A stretch of 64,000 bases of DNA from Metellina segmentata (taxonomy: Eukaryota > Arthropoda > Arachnida > Araneae > Tetragnathidae), in the NCBI GenBank assembly GCA_947359465.1, contig OX375879.1:121598557-121662556 (forward strand), given 5' to 3'. The notes beneath the pieces are model-generated. The model made no database searches and was not told the DNA's origin. It saw nothing but the letters and a program-made list of their open reading frames with translations. Position numbers and translations under genes: made by a program. How positions within the stretch are numbered: position 1 is the first letter of the stretch; each line of letters starts with the position of its first letter. Shown here piece by piece: positions 10,791-20,709 of this stretch.

Positions 10791-11887
10791 CTCTAGACCA
10801 GTGGTCCCCAACCCCCGGGCCGCGGACCGGTACCGGTCCGTGGATCAAATGGTACCGGGCCGCCCAAGGAACATTAAATTATTTCCATTTTATATATTCC
10901 ATTAAATTATTTCCATTTACTATGGTGTATTTCTCTGGGGTTTGTGCGGTTCTTATCTATGAAATGTCCACTCAAATTAGGAGGCGGTAAATCAGAACTT
11001 GAAATTTGTTCTTACTAGAGCTTCAATCATGATTTCTGAATGTCTCTATTTTCCAATTTTGACAAATGTGACAGCTGTTTTCAAGTTGGCAGACAAAATA
11101 GCTGCATTTAAAGCCAAACTGAAATTGTGGGGACGGCGCGTGAACAGAAGCATTTTGGACGTTTCAGACATTAGTGGGGCATTTAGGCGAGACTGAGTCT
11201 AAACATTCTTTCTCCCAGTTGGTGCACGATCACCTGTCTTTGCTTTTAAAAGAGTTCGAGCGCTACTTACCAATTATAAAAGACCCACGAACTAGAAAGG
11301 AATGGATCCGCGACCCATTTGTCTACAAATCAGGCGAATTTAGCATGTCTGTGCTAAAAGAAGATCAATTGCTGGAGATTGCAAATGAAGGCGGCCTTAA
11401 AACTACGTTAGAGACAACAACTCTGCCGGTGTTCTGGATCAAAGTCATGGCGAAATACCCTGAGATTGCCACCACAGCACTTAAATCCCTATTGCCATTT
11501 CCGACAATCTATCTGTGTGAAGCTGGGTTTTCTGCAGTGACAGCAACCAAAACAAAACAACGGAATAAACTGGACTTAAGCAACACACTTCGGGTGTCAT
11601 TGTCTCCTATTACTCCCAGAACATCTCGTTGCAAAGAAACAACCTCAGGGTTCTCATTGATTTAGCGTTCTCGTGAGTTAAAATGTTAAATCACTTTATA
11701 TTAATTTTTTGGTGTAACTGTATTTTATTTCGAAGGCATGTTCAAATGCAATTAAATTAAAATTATTAAATCAAAACAATCTAAAATATAAACAATCAAC
11801 GTCCCTCGTTTCAGCGGGCCGCGTTAAAATTATCAAACGTTGATCCGGTCCGCGGCGTTAAAAAGGTTGGGGAGCACTGCTCTAGAC
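10791..11887 (+). mobile_element. hAT transposon, internally deleted, with 8-bp duplication
   Basis: The element (10,799-11,879, 1,081 bp) is bounded by CAGTGGTCCCCAACC and its inverted form GGTTGGGGAGCACTG. It is flanked by the perfect 8-bp duplication CTCTAGAC (10,791-10,798 and 11,880-11,887), the hallmark of hAT insertion. The first 70 bp are very GC-rich (CCCGGGCCGCGGACCGGTACC), unlike the surroundings, and GGGCCGC/CCGCGG motifs recur at the other end. The interior keeps only the end of a transposase. Confidence 0.9.
10999..11665 (+). pseudogene. hAT transposase C-terminal part (ZBED5/SCAND3-like)
   Basis: Two overlapping frames (10,999-11,196 and 11,174-11,665) encode the end of a hAT transposase. 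The second contains YPEIATTALKSLLPFPTIYL then CEAGFSAVTATKTKQRN and LRVSLSPITPR. This is the dimerisation region (a C-E-x-GFS...KxRN...LR..LS...P pattern) I know from ZBED5-type hAT proteins of animals. The catalytic Asp residues upstream are absent and a frameshift separates the two pieces. Confidence 0.8.
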
Positions 11888-12059
11888 AACCAACATCGAG
11901 GGTTATTTCGTCCTTAGTGAAACTGACAGAGAGCGCTGATGCCACATCATTAAATAAATCTGATCTCGTCACAATGGAAGCGTTAATATTCGGATGTCGA
12001 GGTATCTCTTTATCAACCAAATGGGTCGAATCTTGAGGTCCGAGATATTTGACGCCTTG

Positions 12060-12350
12060 ATGGACACCAGATGTCTCGTCGAAACCATTTGGATGGTTAA
12101 ACTTTGCATCCGAAGATGGAGTGCAAGGACGAAGTGGTGCTCTTAAATTTTTATCAACCCTCCTCGTGGCTGTCTCGATGAGATATCAAGTCATTGGCAA
12201 ACTTGACCGGATCTTGATGAACGAGATAACTCGTTATTGGGATAGAAATTTACCAGATCTGAATCGCGTCATCCTAAAAGAAAATCGTCCCTATCTTGAC
12301 GATGAAAGGTCATACGCTAAATGGTTGGGATCTTGATGAACGAGATAGGA
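12060..12350. repeat. diverged ACGAGATAnCTCGT palindromic repeats
   Basis: Repeated degenerate units such as GATGAACGAGATAACTCGTT (about 12,216), GATGAGATATCAAGTC (12,178) and CTTGATGAACGAGATAGG (12,332) belong to the family seen at 8,245-8,360 and 14,820-15,100. Spacing is about 45-60 bp. No coding sense. Confidence 0.5.
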
Positions 12351-12380
12351 GGGTTAACATAAGATATTAAAGGTACGTAC

Positions 12381-12562
12381 CTTATACTTGTCTCTGAGGT
12401 AAGCGCACAGGTCTCCGTTGGGCATGAAGGGAAGAACGATCATTGGTAATCCGTTTTCAAAGCATATGCCGATCAGCTCCACGATGTGTTCATGCTTAAA
12501 GTCTTTCATTTGGAGGCCTTCGTTCAGAAATTCTTTCACAGTCGCTAGGGTATTGTCAGGAC
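12381..12562 (-). CDS. receptor tyrosine kinase, alpha-C/hinge exon
   Basis: A 182-bp minus-strand exon between an acceptor (ATTGCAG, AG at 12,564-12,563) and the donor GTACGTAC. Its first two bases complete a codon started by the exon at 13,974-14,057, and it ends in phase 0 as the 9,171-9,284 exon requires. It encodes the alpha-C helix (KEFLNEGLQMKDF, whose Glu pairs with the ATP lysine), HIVELIGICF, and the hinge VLPFMPNGDLCAYLRDK. VLPFM-x-x-GDL and MKDF-H are typical of AXL/MET-like receptor kinases. It is intact, with no stops. Confidence 0.85.
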
Positions 12563-12639
12563 CTGCAATAAGACATAGGTATTTTAAAAGAATGACGGGC
12601 TATGGGTGACGGTACGAGATCAACCCCGAAAGGAAAGAT

Positions 12640-13010
12640 TCAAGGACAACACTAAGTCCAGATATTCCTTTGTTGGATTCCTGGGCATGTAGGAATCCGG
12701 GGCAATGAGAAAGCAGATTTGCAGCCAAAAACGCAACACTGATTGTATAAATTCAAACGTATGGCTCACGACATTGATAGTGTTTGTACCCATGCCATAA
12801 ATTCATCCTGGCAATCCACATGGATTTGGAAAAGCATAACAAACTTCATGATATCTAAAAGGGATTCAGTAAAACAAACAGAATTCATCAAGTAAAACTG
12901 ACAAGGCTCCGAATTGGACATTCCTTTTTTACCCATAGACATTTATTGGTGGGAGAACCTTTATGATCATCCTGTAATAGTCTCTTTTCCTTAAAGCTCA
13001 TCTTGACGGA
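12640..13010 (+). pseudogene. Jockey-type LINE fragment (RNase H and C-terminal domain)
   Basis: A plus-strand fragment encoding CWIPGHVGIRGNEKADL (RNase H, third catalytic region of Jockey-like elements), followed by degraded text that ends in a RLRIGHSF-type motif near 12,906-12,930. Stops and shifts are frequent. It lies in the kinase intron just upstream (transcript sense) of the alpha-C exon. Confidence 0.75.
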
Positions 13011-13287
13011 ATTTTAATTATAGACTCAAACGATTTGGTAACTCCCTTATTACCTCAACAGACTTGTTGATGGACTCATATCATAAAACTGATTTTTGTT
13101 TCTTTCTGACATTGGTTTCGTAAATTATATTTAGATTTCATATTCGACCATAACTCAATTGTACTGACTTTGATAACATGGCTTTTAAAACTCGTTCTAA
13201 TTAAAAACTAATTACGAACTAGGTATTGTTTCGCGCAGCATGACCAAATCTAACCCTTGTGCCTTAAAAAATCAACTAACCAAAGAC

Positions 13288-13512
13288 AGTCGTGTACACT
13301 GGGACTAGCACATCAAATCTGTTATGGCCTCAAATGTCTTCACGTAAGCGTGATGTGGAAATTTGGGAAGTGAGGTACCAGCTCAGGTGTTCTAGTCATC
13401 TAACCATTGTTAAAAATTAAGAGGTATTGTCCTTTATTTTCCCTTCGTGATTGATCCTGGACCGTCTCCAATAGCTCATTGTGTTGTCCAGTGCAATGCT
13501 AATTAACTACCT
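13288..13512 (+). repeat. SINE body copy
   Basis: The same body order as the intact SINE: ATCTGTTATGGCCTCAAATG, GAGGTACCAGCTCAGGTGTT, TTGATCCTGGACCGTCTCC, AATAGCTCATTGTGTTG. Diverged, with no tRNA-like head retained. The rest of the intron (13,513-13,973) is AT-rich and featureless. Confidence 0.65.
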
Positions 13513-13973
13513 ACATACTTTTTTGTCCCACGATAATTTCTGGTCAAATGCTATGGCCTTTACGCTATAAAATCCAATCAACATGTGGTAACTTCAGAAG
13601 AAATGCTAACACTCAACAAGAACTTGAAGAAAAGAAATATAATTTACTCGAGCAAAGTTATGAATAAAGACTCATTGAAAATTATTCCAGTTTCAACTTA
13701 CGATGCACTGTCAACCGCAATAAAAAGTAATTACACAATATTGTGAATCTTTCAAATTACTGCTAGTCATTTACAAGTATTGAAACAATATATTCATTAC
13801 TTGATTATAAATCTTATGATGCAAACTTATGTTGCTATAATCTACTCATGAAATGCTTCATTCAAATAACGTTTTTTAATACAAAAAATATAAATACATT
13901 TTAAAACAATGATTACTAATGGAGATTGAAATTAAAGTTATATGTTATCATAGAGATTTAGGATTTCACTTAC

Positions 13974-14057
13974 TATCACGGATTGTCTTTACAGCAACTT
14001 CAGTGTTCCCTTTTCCTGCACATCGATACTTTCCTTTGTAAACACAACCATATTGAC
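13974..14057 (-). CDS. receptor tyrosine kinase, Gly-loop and ATP-lysine exon
   Basis: An 84-bp phase 1-1 exon on the minus strand, with acceptor TTTCAG (AG at 14,059-14,058) and the strong donor GTAAGTG. Joined to either upstream exon it completes the nucleotide-binding loop G-S-G-Q-Y-G-C-V-Y-K-G and continues to EVAVKTIRD, whose Lys anchors ATP. The join G|GT across the intron is exact. It matches the usual small exon of metazoan receptor tyrosine kinases, and no substitution of a key residue is seen. Confidence 0.88.
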
Positions 14058-14099
14058 CTGAAACATAAAGCAGTCCAGTTTAAAATTTTTGCTGGGCTG

Positions 14100-14700
14100 A
14101 TCCAAACTCTCAGAAGAGTAAGTTAGATCCTACGCTTTCCAAATTTCGTTTATCTACGAGGGTTTTTTCACAGCTATGGTAAAAAAGCAAATTAAACCAC
14201 CCTTTTTTTTGGAAAATACCTATTTAATTTCTTAACATAACCTAAATTGAGAACTACACACTTAGCCCAGAGTGTTTCCAATTTTTTTATCCCGTCGGAA
14301 AAGCAGCTTTTGTCAAAGATTGCAAAGTATGCATTGACGACATTGACAATCTCTAATCGACGAGAATTTCTTGAAACATAACCAAAGTTTCAAGTTTGGG
14401 AGCAAGAAGTCGTACAAGGTCCTGAGAATTGGGGTGGATGAAATCAATTGAAAGCTCAGTTGGAGCAATTTTCCCATTGGGATGGTCGATTTGCGGCACA
14501 ATGTCTTAGAGCACTTCTTGTACGCCAATCTGGGTGGTTTTTGTTTTAGTTCCAAGGTTTTTAATTTTTTAGGTATCCCAAAGAAGAGTGGACACAAGAG
14601 CGTCTTCTCAGCCGACAAAACGGTCATCTTCGCCACACTTTCACCTCGCGCTGTTTACTGCTTTCACTGCTACTTAATACTCAGGTGAGCTGTGGTGGAT
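14100..14700. repeat. interspersed repeat remnant of unknown family
   Basis: Overlapping open frames occur on both strands (14,313-14,636 minus; 14,482-14,688 plus). The left part contains CTACGAGGGTTTTTTCACAG, resembling ends of mariner-like elements. I cannot assign a transposase domain. It is treated as an old repeat in the intron, not a gene. Confidence 0.3.
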
Positions 14701-14819
14701 AAATGATTCGTCCACAGTCGACGCAAAAAGCTCTGCGGTCTGCTGTTCACACTTAAGTGGTTTAACCAGATCACGATTTCGTCCACCAAGAATTGACCAA
14801 TTTTCCTAATGATGAGATA

Positions 14820-15110
14820 TCCAGATATTGCTGAGTTTTGATGATCAAGATCTGTTCAGCTTTCATCTACTGACGAAAATCGACAAGATCTTGATGGACG
14901 AGATATCTCGTCCATCAAGATCTGGACAGTCTGACAAATGAGATAACTCGTGGAGATAACCAACTAGAGGGTTGAAATGTTCATTCACGAAGCCTACAAT
15001 CAAGGTACCTATCGCCCACGTAACTTTTTCATCCAGTATTGCACTTGTTCAATTGAGACGTCGACAGTTCAATTCTGCTAACGACGAGATATCTCGTCGA
15101 GATAACGGGA
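14820..15110. repeat. palindromic repeat cluster including a 38-bp perfect palindrome
   Basis: The positions 14,887-14,924 (to within one base) read the same on both strands. The palindrome is centred on GACGAGATATCTCGTC and extended by ATCTTGATG/CATCAAGAT arms. Diverged copies lie at about 14,812-14,830, 14,938-14,960 and 15,082-15,102. The family is shared with 8,245-8,360 and 12,060-12,350. Confidence 0.75.
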
Positions 15111-15939
15111 TTGATCCAGGACCGTAGCCAATAGCATCAGTGTGACGTGAATGCACTACCTTCCAACCGATACAAGATGTGATGAATATATGGCGCATGT
15201 CGTGATCCATCTGTCAACCACCTGTTGTTCACAGCTGCGTCAATTTTCTTCGTACTGCGTCTCTCAGCAGGCGATAAACATCGAGTCGGTACTGTTTATT
15301 AACCCTTCAAGCGATTTCGAAGAGATGTCCATCGCGATCTGATCCGTTTCGGTAATGGCCACTAGGAGAATTATTTGTTTGAACTGCAGCAGGCGTACTC
15401 GTGACGAACGAAAGCTTTACAATCCAAACACACGGCCAGCTTGTTCCTGACGCTTCTGTAGCACCGGCGCGCTTTTGCGTGTTGCTTTCAGTCGGAAAAC
15501 TGGATCTGAATTGTTTCTGTGCAACTGTTGTGGGGTAACGGAACCATCCTCTTTTATATCGATCTTAGAGCAGAAAACTGAAAGGTACAGTTCATCAGAA
15601 AAGTATTCGAACGCCCTTCCGTTATACCCGGTCATATACTCCGATTCTTACACTCCCTAAACGAAGTGTTCAGTAGAACCACGGCCAACTAGGTGGCGGA
15701 AACACTTCTAGTAGAGTCTGTCCAAATGTTCTATATCTTACGAGCTGTGGTTGCTAAAATGGTTTCTTGGGCAGCTGCACCCCGACCCTCGTTCAATGAA
15801 TAGCAACCTTCATTTATTATTAAGATGGAAATTGATTCAAAACCTGTTATAACCATGTAACATAATTTCAGTTCTTTGTATCTGGTATAGACTAGTCATT
15901 CTTTTTTGTAAAACAAGTTAAATTATATCCAGCCATCCA

Positions 15940-16190
15940 TAATGGGCTTTAATAAAACTATTTCAAATCGAAATTATAATACACAACTCAGAAGACTCCG
16001 AATAGGACACACTTATTTCACTTATGGACGCCTATTACGTGGAGAACCCGTTCCAATGTGTAGCAAGTGCAACACTATCTTTTCAGTCGAACAAATCTCG
16101 ATAAAATGCCCTGATTTTAACCACAACAGACTCGTCCGATTTGGTATTTATCACCCCATTTTACATGAACTTTTCATCAAATCCTTATAA
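15940..16190 (+). pseudogene. Jockey-type LINE C-terminal fragment
   Basis: An 82-aa frame with LRRLRIGHTYFTYGRLLRGE followed by CSKCNTIFSVEQISIKCP. This is the C-terminal zinc-knuckle-like segment found after RNase H in arthropod Jockey-like LINE ORF2 proteins. It is an isolated 3' fragment, as expected of a 5'-truncated LINE, in the kinase intron downstream of exon copy A. Confidence 0.75.
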
Positions 16191-16374
16191 CAAGAACCTG
16201 TTTTCACATTTAAAAGACATTGGTTCTATAAAGTACATTTAGTTTTTATCACCTGACTTTTGATTTCTATATTCTATGAACGATGTTTGGCGCAACAGAT
16301 GTGGCCCTTGCGCCACGAAAAACCAACCAACTATTTGTTAAAACGGAGGGATTTGTCAAAAAATGTGATCATAC

Positions 16375-16776
16375 CAGAACCAAATTCTTCTACAAGTGTT
16401 AACTGTTCTCTCGGGATTATCCAACCCTCCGCAACCAATAGGCGCTTAGTCTCTTCAAGCGACACGCTCTCCTCTGACGTGGCTTGTTCCGTCCCTCGGC
16501 GATGGCGGCCCGATCCTACAGGTGGGTTCGGAACCGATCTACCCCCACCTCGATGCTTGTCCATGCCAAGGAAGCCTCGAAGTGAGTTCGTTTCATTGGG
16601 AGAAGTTTCGGGGTTCACGGACTCAACTGAAGGTGTTAAAGGGTTAAACTGACTGGTAGTTGTAGTCGTAGATGGTGGTTTAGAAAAGCTTCTTATAAGT
16701 GGTTGTTTGACATCAGGGGAAGGAATTTCAACCGCACTGTTGTTTGCTTCAGGACGGATTGGATCCGGTCTGATAT
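16375..16776 (-). CDS. receptor tyrosine kinase, juxtamembrane exon, copy A
   Basis: A 402-bp exon on the minus strand, fully open, with acceptor TTCTCTCCTAG (AG at 16,778-16,777) and donor G|GTATGA. Both ends are phase 1. It encodes a Pro/Ser/Thr-rich cytoplasmic stretch (PSPDVKQPLIRSFSK; a run of Thr; GFLGMDKHRGGGRSVPNPP), then ETKRLL..GWIIPREQLTL and the first half of the Gly loop, EEFGSG. W-x-IPRE-x-LTL is the classic start of a receptor tyrosine kinase domain. A paralogous exon lies at 19,227-19,619 and shares flanking intron sequence. A (TA)n tract begins 24 nt upstream of its acceptor. Confidence 0.85.
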
Positions 16777-16796
16777 CTAGGAGAGAAGTTCAAAAT

Positions 16797-16800
<4 letters not shown>

Positions 16801-16859
<59 letters not shown>
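16801..16859. repeat. (TA)n microsatellite
   Basis: An uninterrupted 59-bp TA tract. In transcript sense it ends 24 nt before the acceptor of kinase exon copy A, that is, at the position where a branch point would lie. Confidence 0.95.
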
Positions 16860-16863
<4 letters not shown>

Positions 16864-16974
16864 ATATAGCGTTAACCGTGACGATTTCAACAAAAAGGTC
16901 AAAAACTTTGGTTCCAGCAAGAAAGAAAACTAATGAATCTCTCTATAAATTAAAACGAATTTCCGTTTGGTTTG

Positions 16975-17140
16975 CGAATTTGGTTTGCCATGCAAACCAA
17001 ATGGGAATTTGTACCCTGTTGGATAACAACCATAACGGAGTTGCCCGTGGTGTTGGTTTGCTTCGCAAAGCAAATGGGAATTCGTAGTCTATTGGATAAC
17101 AACCATCACGGCGTTGGCCGTGCTGTTGGTTTTCCAAATA
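16975..17140 (+). repeat. tandem hairpin repeat (TTTGCTTCGCAAA type)
   Basis: Two or three diverged units of about 80-90 bp, each containing GGATAACAACCATMACGG and a perfect short hairpin (TTTGGTTTGCCATGCAAACC; TTTGCTTCGCAAAGCAAA). The same hairpin and CATCACGGCGTTG context occurs once more at 62,560-62,640, beyond the viral element. Confidence 0.6.
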
Positions 17141-17639
17141 TTCCGCAGATTTCAAATCCGTTGAAATTTTTACTCTATCTTTAACGATCTAGGAGATAGA
17201 AAAGAGAACTCCAGAACTCCATTTAAAACTGTTTATTTGTTTTGTTTGTCTGCTGAAACTAAAGCTAGGAAAAAATGAATGGAAAAAAAAAATTTAGAAT
17301 CTGTGATCTGTTTTTACTGTTGCCATTCTAAGAAAAAGAATACTAATTAAATGCCAATAAACTAGTTTTAAAATGTTCTAGATTAAATTTTAAAACTCGG
17401 GCACCATTTTAGAATAATGATTTTAAAAACTTAATTGATCTGGATTTTGAGCAAGGGGAGTTTTGGGTTAATTATTGTATTTTTAATAATTTTATTTTTA
17501 ATGGTGTGCAAAAAAACACTCAAATTAATGGTATATCCCAAGGTTCTAATTTTTCTTTCATTCATGCTATTTTATTTCTTCATTATTTTGAAAAAACGTT
17601 TGCCTTCAGATAAATTCTGCCTTTAGATTTATTGATGAT

Positions 17640-17945
17640 TTAACTGTTTTTAATATAGTAGCAACTTTTCTAATATTAGGAAATCTCTCTAACCAGATGA
17701 CCTTTCATTAGTTAAAACCAACCTAGACAACAATACTACTGATTTTCTCGATTTAAAAATTTCTGCTTCATGCGGCAAAGTTGACATTAATGTCTACGAT
17801 AAACGCAAAGATTTTAAATGTCCAGTAATTAAATTAATATTTTGGAACTCAAATATTTCTAAAAGAATCTACTAGAATACGATTGCTGGTCAATTGGTAC
17901 GTTTCAGAAAAATTTGTAATCCTAATTCAAACTTTATGTTACAGT
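17640..17945 (+). pseudogene. reverse-transcriptase fragment of an uncertain retroelement
   Basis: A translated fragment containing LDNNTTDFLDLKISASCGKV and INVYDKRKDFKCPV. The combination LDL-x-I-x...G...VYDKR-x-DF is one I associate with RTs of DIRS/Penelope-like retroelements in invertebrates. It has in-frame stops and no other domain. Family assignment is tentative. The AT-rich stretch 17,170-17,640 before it shows nothing certain. Confidence 0.4.
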
Positions 17946-17957
17946 ATTTTTTTTATT

Positions 17958-18219
17958 TCCAATGGCAAGGCAGTACAATTGCGAAGACAAATACAATACA
18001 ATATAATACCACACAAAGTACAGAGTTGACCGAGGTCATTTTAGCCTTATACTAGGCCAGAAGTGATGGTCACTTGTGAAGGGGCAACCAGTGGGTGGAC
18101 CATCATTGTCCCTAACAAAGGACAGCACAATTTACATCCATGCCATAACCCCGGATTCGAACCAGGAACCTTCCGATCCAGAGGCCAACACCTTGACCAC
18201 TAGACCGGTTGGTCGGCTA
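17958..18219 (-). repeat. second tRNA-derived SINE family
   Basis: On the minus strand it starts GCCGACCAACCGGTCTAGTGG and includes GGTGTTGGCCTCTGGATCGG and a perfect B box GGTTCGAATCC. The head is the same as in the SINE at 70-398, but the body is different (ATGGCATGGATGTAAATTG, GGTCCACCCACTGG). The two families therefore share a tRNA-like head joined to different bodies. Confidence 0.75.
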
Positions 18220-18735
18220 TATCACAGTATAAATATTACAGTATAAATATCTAAAAAAACACTTCTCAGTAATAAATACCATTTTTCATTCTTTAATACT
18301 ATTTTTGAAAGATTTATTAATATCAACAGCTACACAACCCATGAATAATTCGTTTTCGTAATTTCCTCAGAGCCATGTGAGTTGCTTTTCAATTTTATTT
18401 TACTGTTTCTGAATATCTTTTTAAATAGGGGCTGGGGATTTTATTTTTATTTTTCTGCTTTTTTTTATGTACTTGTTGCAACGGAAATTTGGTGTTAGCA
18501 TTTAGTTGGACTGTGTAATTGGTGGCAATTTTCAGGCTTGGTGTCAGGCTCCCGGCTGCTGTTGCGGGTTTTATTTCGTTTTGTTCCTGCTCTGTTTTGG
18601 TGTTTTTGTTTAGGTTTCCTTTTTGGTGGTATTTGGGGGAGTGTATGAGCAATTTTTTCAGCCTAATGCTGCTCTTATGTAAAAAACACTATTTTATGTT
18701 GGCTGGGTCAGGCTCCTTCCCGATGACGCCCTGAT
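18220..18735. other. AT-rich intron, no feature recognised
   Basis: Only short overlapping frames and homopolymer-rich sequence. No domain, splice exon or repeat border is seen between the SINE and the Tc1 relic. Confidence 0.5.
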
Positions 18736-19121
18736 CCAGCAATATATATATATGGTATGACGAGGTACAGACTGAAAAAGTTCCCGGATGCTGTCCTTCG
18801 GAATTTCTTGCCCAATTGTCTTCAACTGTCGGGATAATGGGTCAACATTCCGGTATGGTGTTGCAATCACCTCCCCATAACGTCCAAATGTGCTATATGG
18901 GAGATAGATCAGGAGACCTAGCTGGTCAACGAAGGCAGGTAAGGGCAGGATCCCCACTCTGCTCTGGACGTCTCCAGAAAAATCTGGGGTTGTCGTCAGG
19001 ACGCAGTTGGAAACGGGACTCGTCACTCAAGACTACACGTTCCCAGTCAGCGCCGTTCCAAGTGGATCGCGCCCGGTACAACTATTTCGTTGTACGTCGA
19101 TTTTTTTTGTTATAGAGTGTA
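18736..19121 (-). pseudogene. Tc1-like transposase relic with right terminal repeat
   Basis: The minus strand keeps pieces of a Tc1 transposase (VSNCVLTT..., LSRQLKTIGQEIPKDSIREL) in shifted frames. The right end, GATTTTTTTTGTTATAGAGTG followed by TA, is the same terminus as the complete-length Tc1 at 22,211-23,616. It is inserted in the intron segment that accompanies exon copy B. Confidence 0.7.
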
Positions 19122-19226
19122 TATACGAAGTTTGGCGTAGCTTGGCCAGATCTGGCCCTTGCACCATGAAAAACCAACCAACCTTTTTGTTAAAATGGAG
19201 GGATTTGTCAAAAAATGTGATCATAC

Positions 19227-19619
19227 CAGAACCAATATCTTCTTCAAGTGTTAACCGTTCTCTCGGGATCATCCAAGTCTTTGCATCCAATAGGCGCTTA
19301 GTCTCATCATGCGACACGTTCTCCTCTGACGTCGCTTGTTGCGTCTCTCGGCGAGGAGGGGCCGATTCTCTAGGCTGGTTGGGAACCGATCTCCCCCCAC
19401 CTCGTTGCTTGTCCATGCCAAGGTAGCCCGGATGTGAGAGGGCTTCGATGGAAGAAGCTTCGGGGATGTCGGAAGAAGGTGTCCTGCATATCAGACTGGT
19501 AGTTGTAGTCGTAGAGGGTTGTCTGGAAAAGCTTCTTATAAGTGGTTGTTTGACATCAGGGGAAGGCATTTCAGCCGCACTGTTGTTTGCTCGAGGTCGG
19601 ATTGGAGCCGGTCTGTAAT
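19227..19619 (-). CDS. receptor tyrosine kinase, juxtamembrane exon, copy B
   Basis: A 393-bp exon, open throughout, with the same acceptor (TCTCCTAG) and donor (G|GTATGA) as copy A and again phase 1-1. It encodes the paralogous text PSPDVKQPLIRSFSR, GYLGMDKQRGGGRSVPNQP, ETKRLLDAKTW, MIPRERLTLEEDIGSG. The N-terminal third and the kinase start are nearly identical to copy A; the middle (after the Thr run) differs. About 120 bp of downstream intron is also shared, so a genomic segment was duplicated. Either copy can be joined in frame to 13,974-14,057. Confidence 0.8.
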
Positions 19620-19660
19620 CTAGGAGAGAAGAAGTTCAATGAATACAAGTTGAGTAGGTA

Positions 19661-19735
19661 TTTTAATTGACGTCGCACTGGAGCAACACAAAGGGCTATT
19701 GGCGACGGTAGGGGGATTCATCCGAGGATAGTACC
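19661..19735 (-). repeat. SINE 3'-body fragment
   Basis: A minus-strand match to the SINE end: ATTGACGTCGCACTGGAGC, AACACAAAGGGCTATTGGCG, ACGGTAGGGGGATTCATCC. Confidence 0.55.
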
Positions 19736-19760
19736 TTGTCATTTCATTACATGTATATAT

Positions 19761-19870
19761 ACAGTGGAACCCATATTTAACGATTTCCCGCATATAACGT
19801 CATTTCTCATGGGTACCAAATAACTTTCAATACTTTCAATGTTAAAAAATCCCGTATTTTATTTAAAGTT
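19761..19870 (+). mobile_element. pogo/Tigger-like terminus
   Basis: CAGTGGAACCCATATTTAACG with TATAACGTCATTTCTC is a pogo-like terminal repeat pattern. Only this end is visible; the partner end was not found. Confidence 0.35.
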
Positions 19871-19929
19871 AAAAAAAGGAAGTTGGAAAAGAATTTGTTG
19901 CAAAGTACTATGAAAGATTGCTTGAACCT

Positions 19930-20345
19930 AAGTTAAGAAGAAACTAAAACAAGACTAATTGCTTGTACATTAGATGGTGCAGCAAGTAATTTCGGAGCCA
20001 AGAGTGGGTCTACAAGCTACTTCGTGATAATCGCAGTCATCTAATTGGCATACATTGTTGTGTTTATCAACTGAAACTTGCAATCTAAGATGTTATGCGA
20101 AATTCAAAATATTTGACGCAAATGGAATCTGCAATGAATGACTTATTTGTAAATTATAAGTATTCTTCTATAAACTGGACAGAGCTTCAAAAAGTTGGTG
20201 AATCATTGGAAGCAAAAATTCTAAAACCTCTGCAGGTAGGAGGTGTTCGTTGGTTGGTTACCTCATCATGATCGTGCCATTGATATCTGTCTGAAGTACA
20301 ATGGAGGAAAATTACAAAAAGAAGGATGGACACTAAACCTTATGG
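19930..20345 (+). pseudogene. hAT-type transposase fragment (ZNF862/KIAA1586-like)
   Basis: Frameshifted plus-strand text reads ACTLDGAASNFGAKSG, LIGIHC, MESAMNDLFVNYKYSSINW and SLEAKILKPLQVGGVRW. This matches the central region of hAT-derived proteins (cDGAsvN..., iHC..H, ...VRWl..h.a). It is broken, with no termini recognised. 20,350-20,600 is AT-rich with nothing certain. Confidence 0.65.
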
Positions 20346-20599
20346 GAAAAGATCTGCCAAATACGTAGACGTTTCTGATTGCCCACCAATGTCTGATGAT
20401 GACTGAATATTTATAAATAATAATTTCGCAGATAAGAAAATTTTTTTTTAAGTATTTATTTGCAATCTGCTACTAACCTATGTCAACATACCGAACTAAT
20501 AAAGTAGTTTACATTACTTTAATGCTCTTATATTACGTTTTTTTTTAAATGTGCTCCTAAAATATAATCTGTACACCTAATTTAAAAACTTAGTTGCAC

Positions 20600-20709
20600 A
20601 AGGTGCACCTGTATTAAAAAATCTATTTCGAGGACTGATATACATACATATATCTCCAAAGATACAGAACTCAGTTGTTGAAAGCTTAACAACTTTTATT
20701 CTATCAACA
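20600..20709 (-). repeat. 3' LTR of Gypsy copy 2 (decayed)
   Basis: On the minus strand it starts TGTTGATAGAATAAAAGTTG and continues TTAAGCTTTCAACAACTGAG, matching the 5' LTR for about 60 bp, then diverges. The right-hand border is uncertain. Confidence 0.5.

Noticed and set aside
15417..15635. Further kinase exon on the minus strand
   Set aside because: The frame has no acceptor/donor pair in phase with neighbouring exons, and the known exons already join exactly without it.
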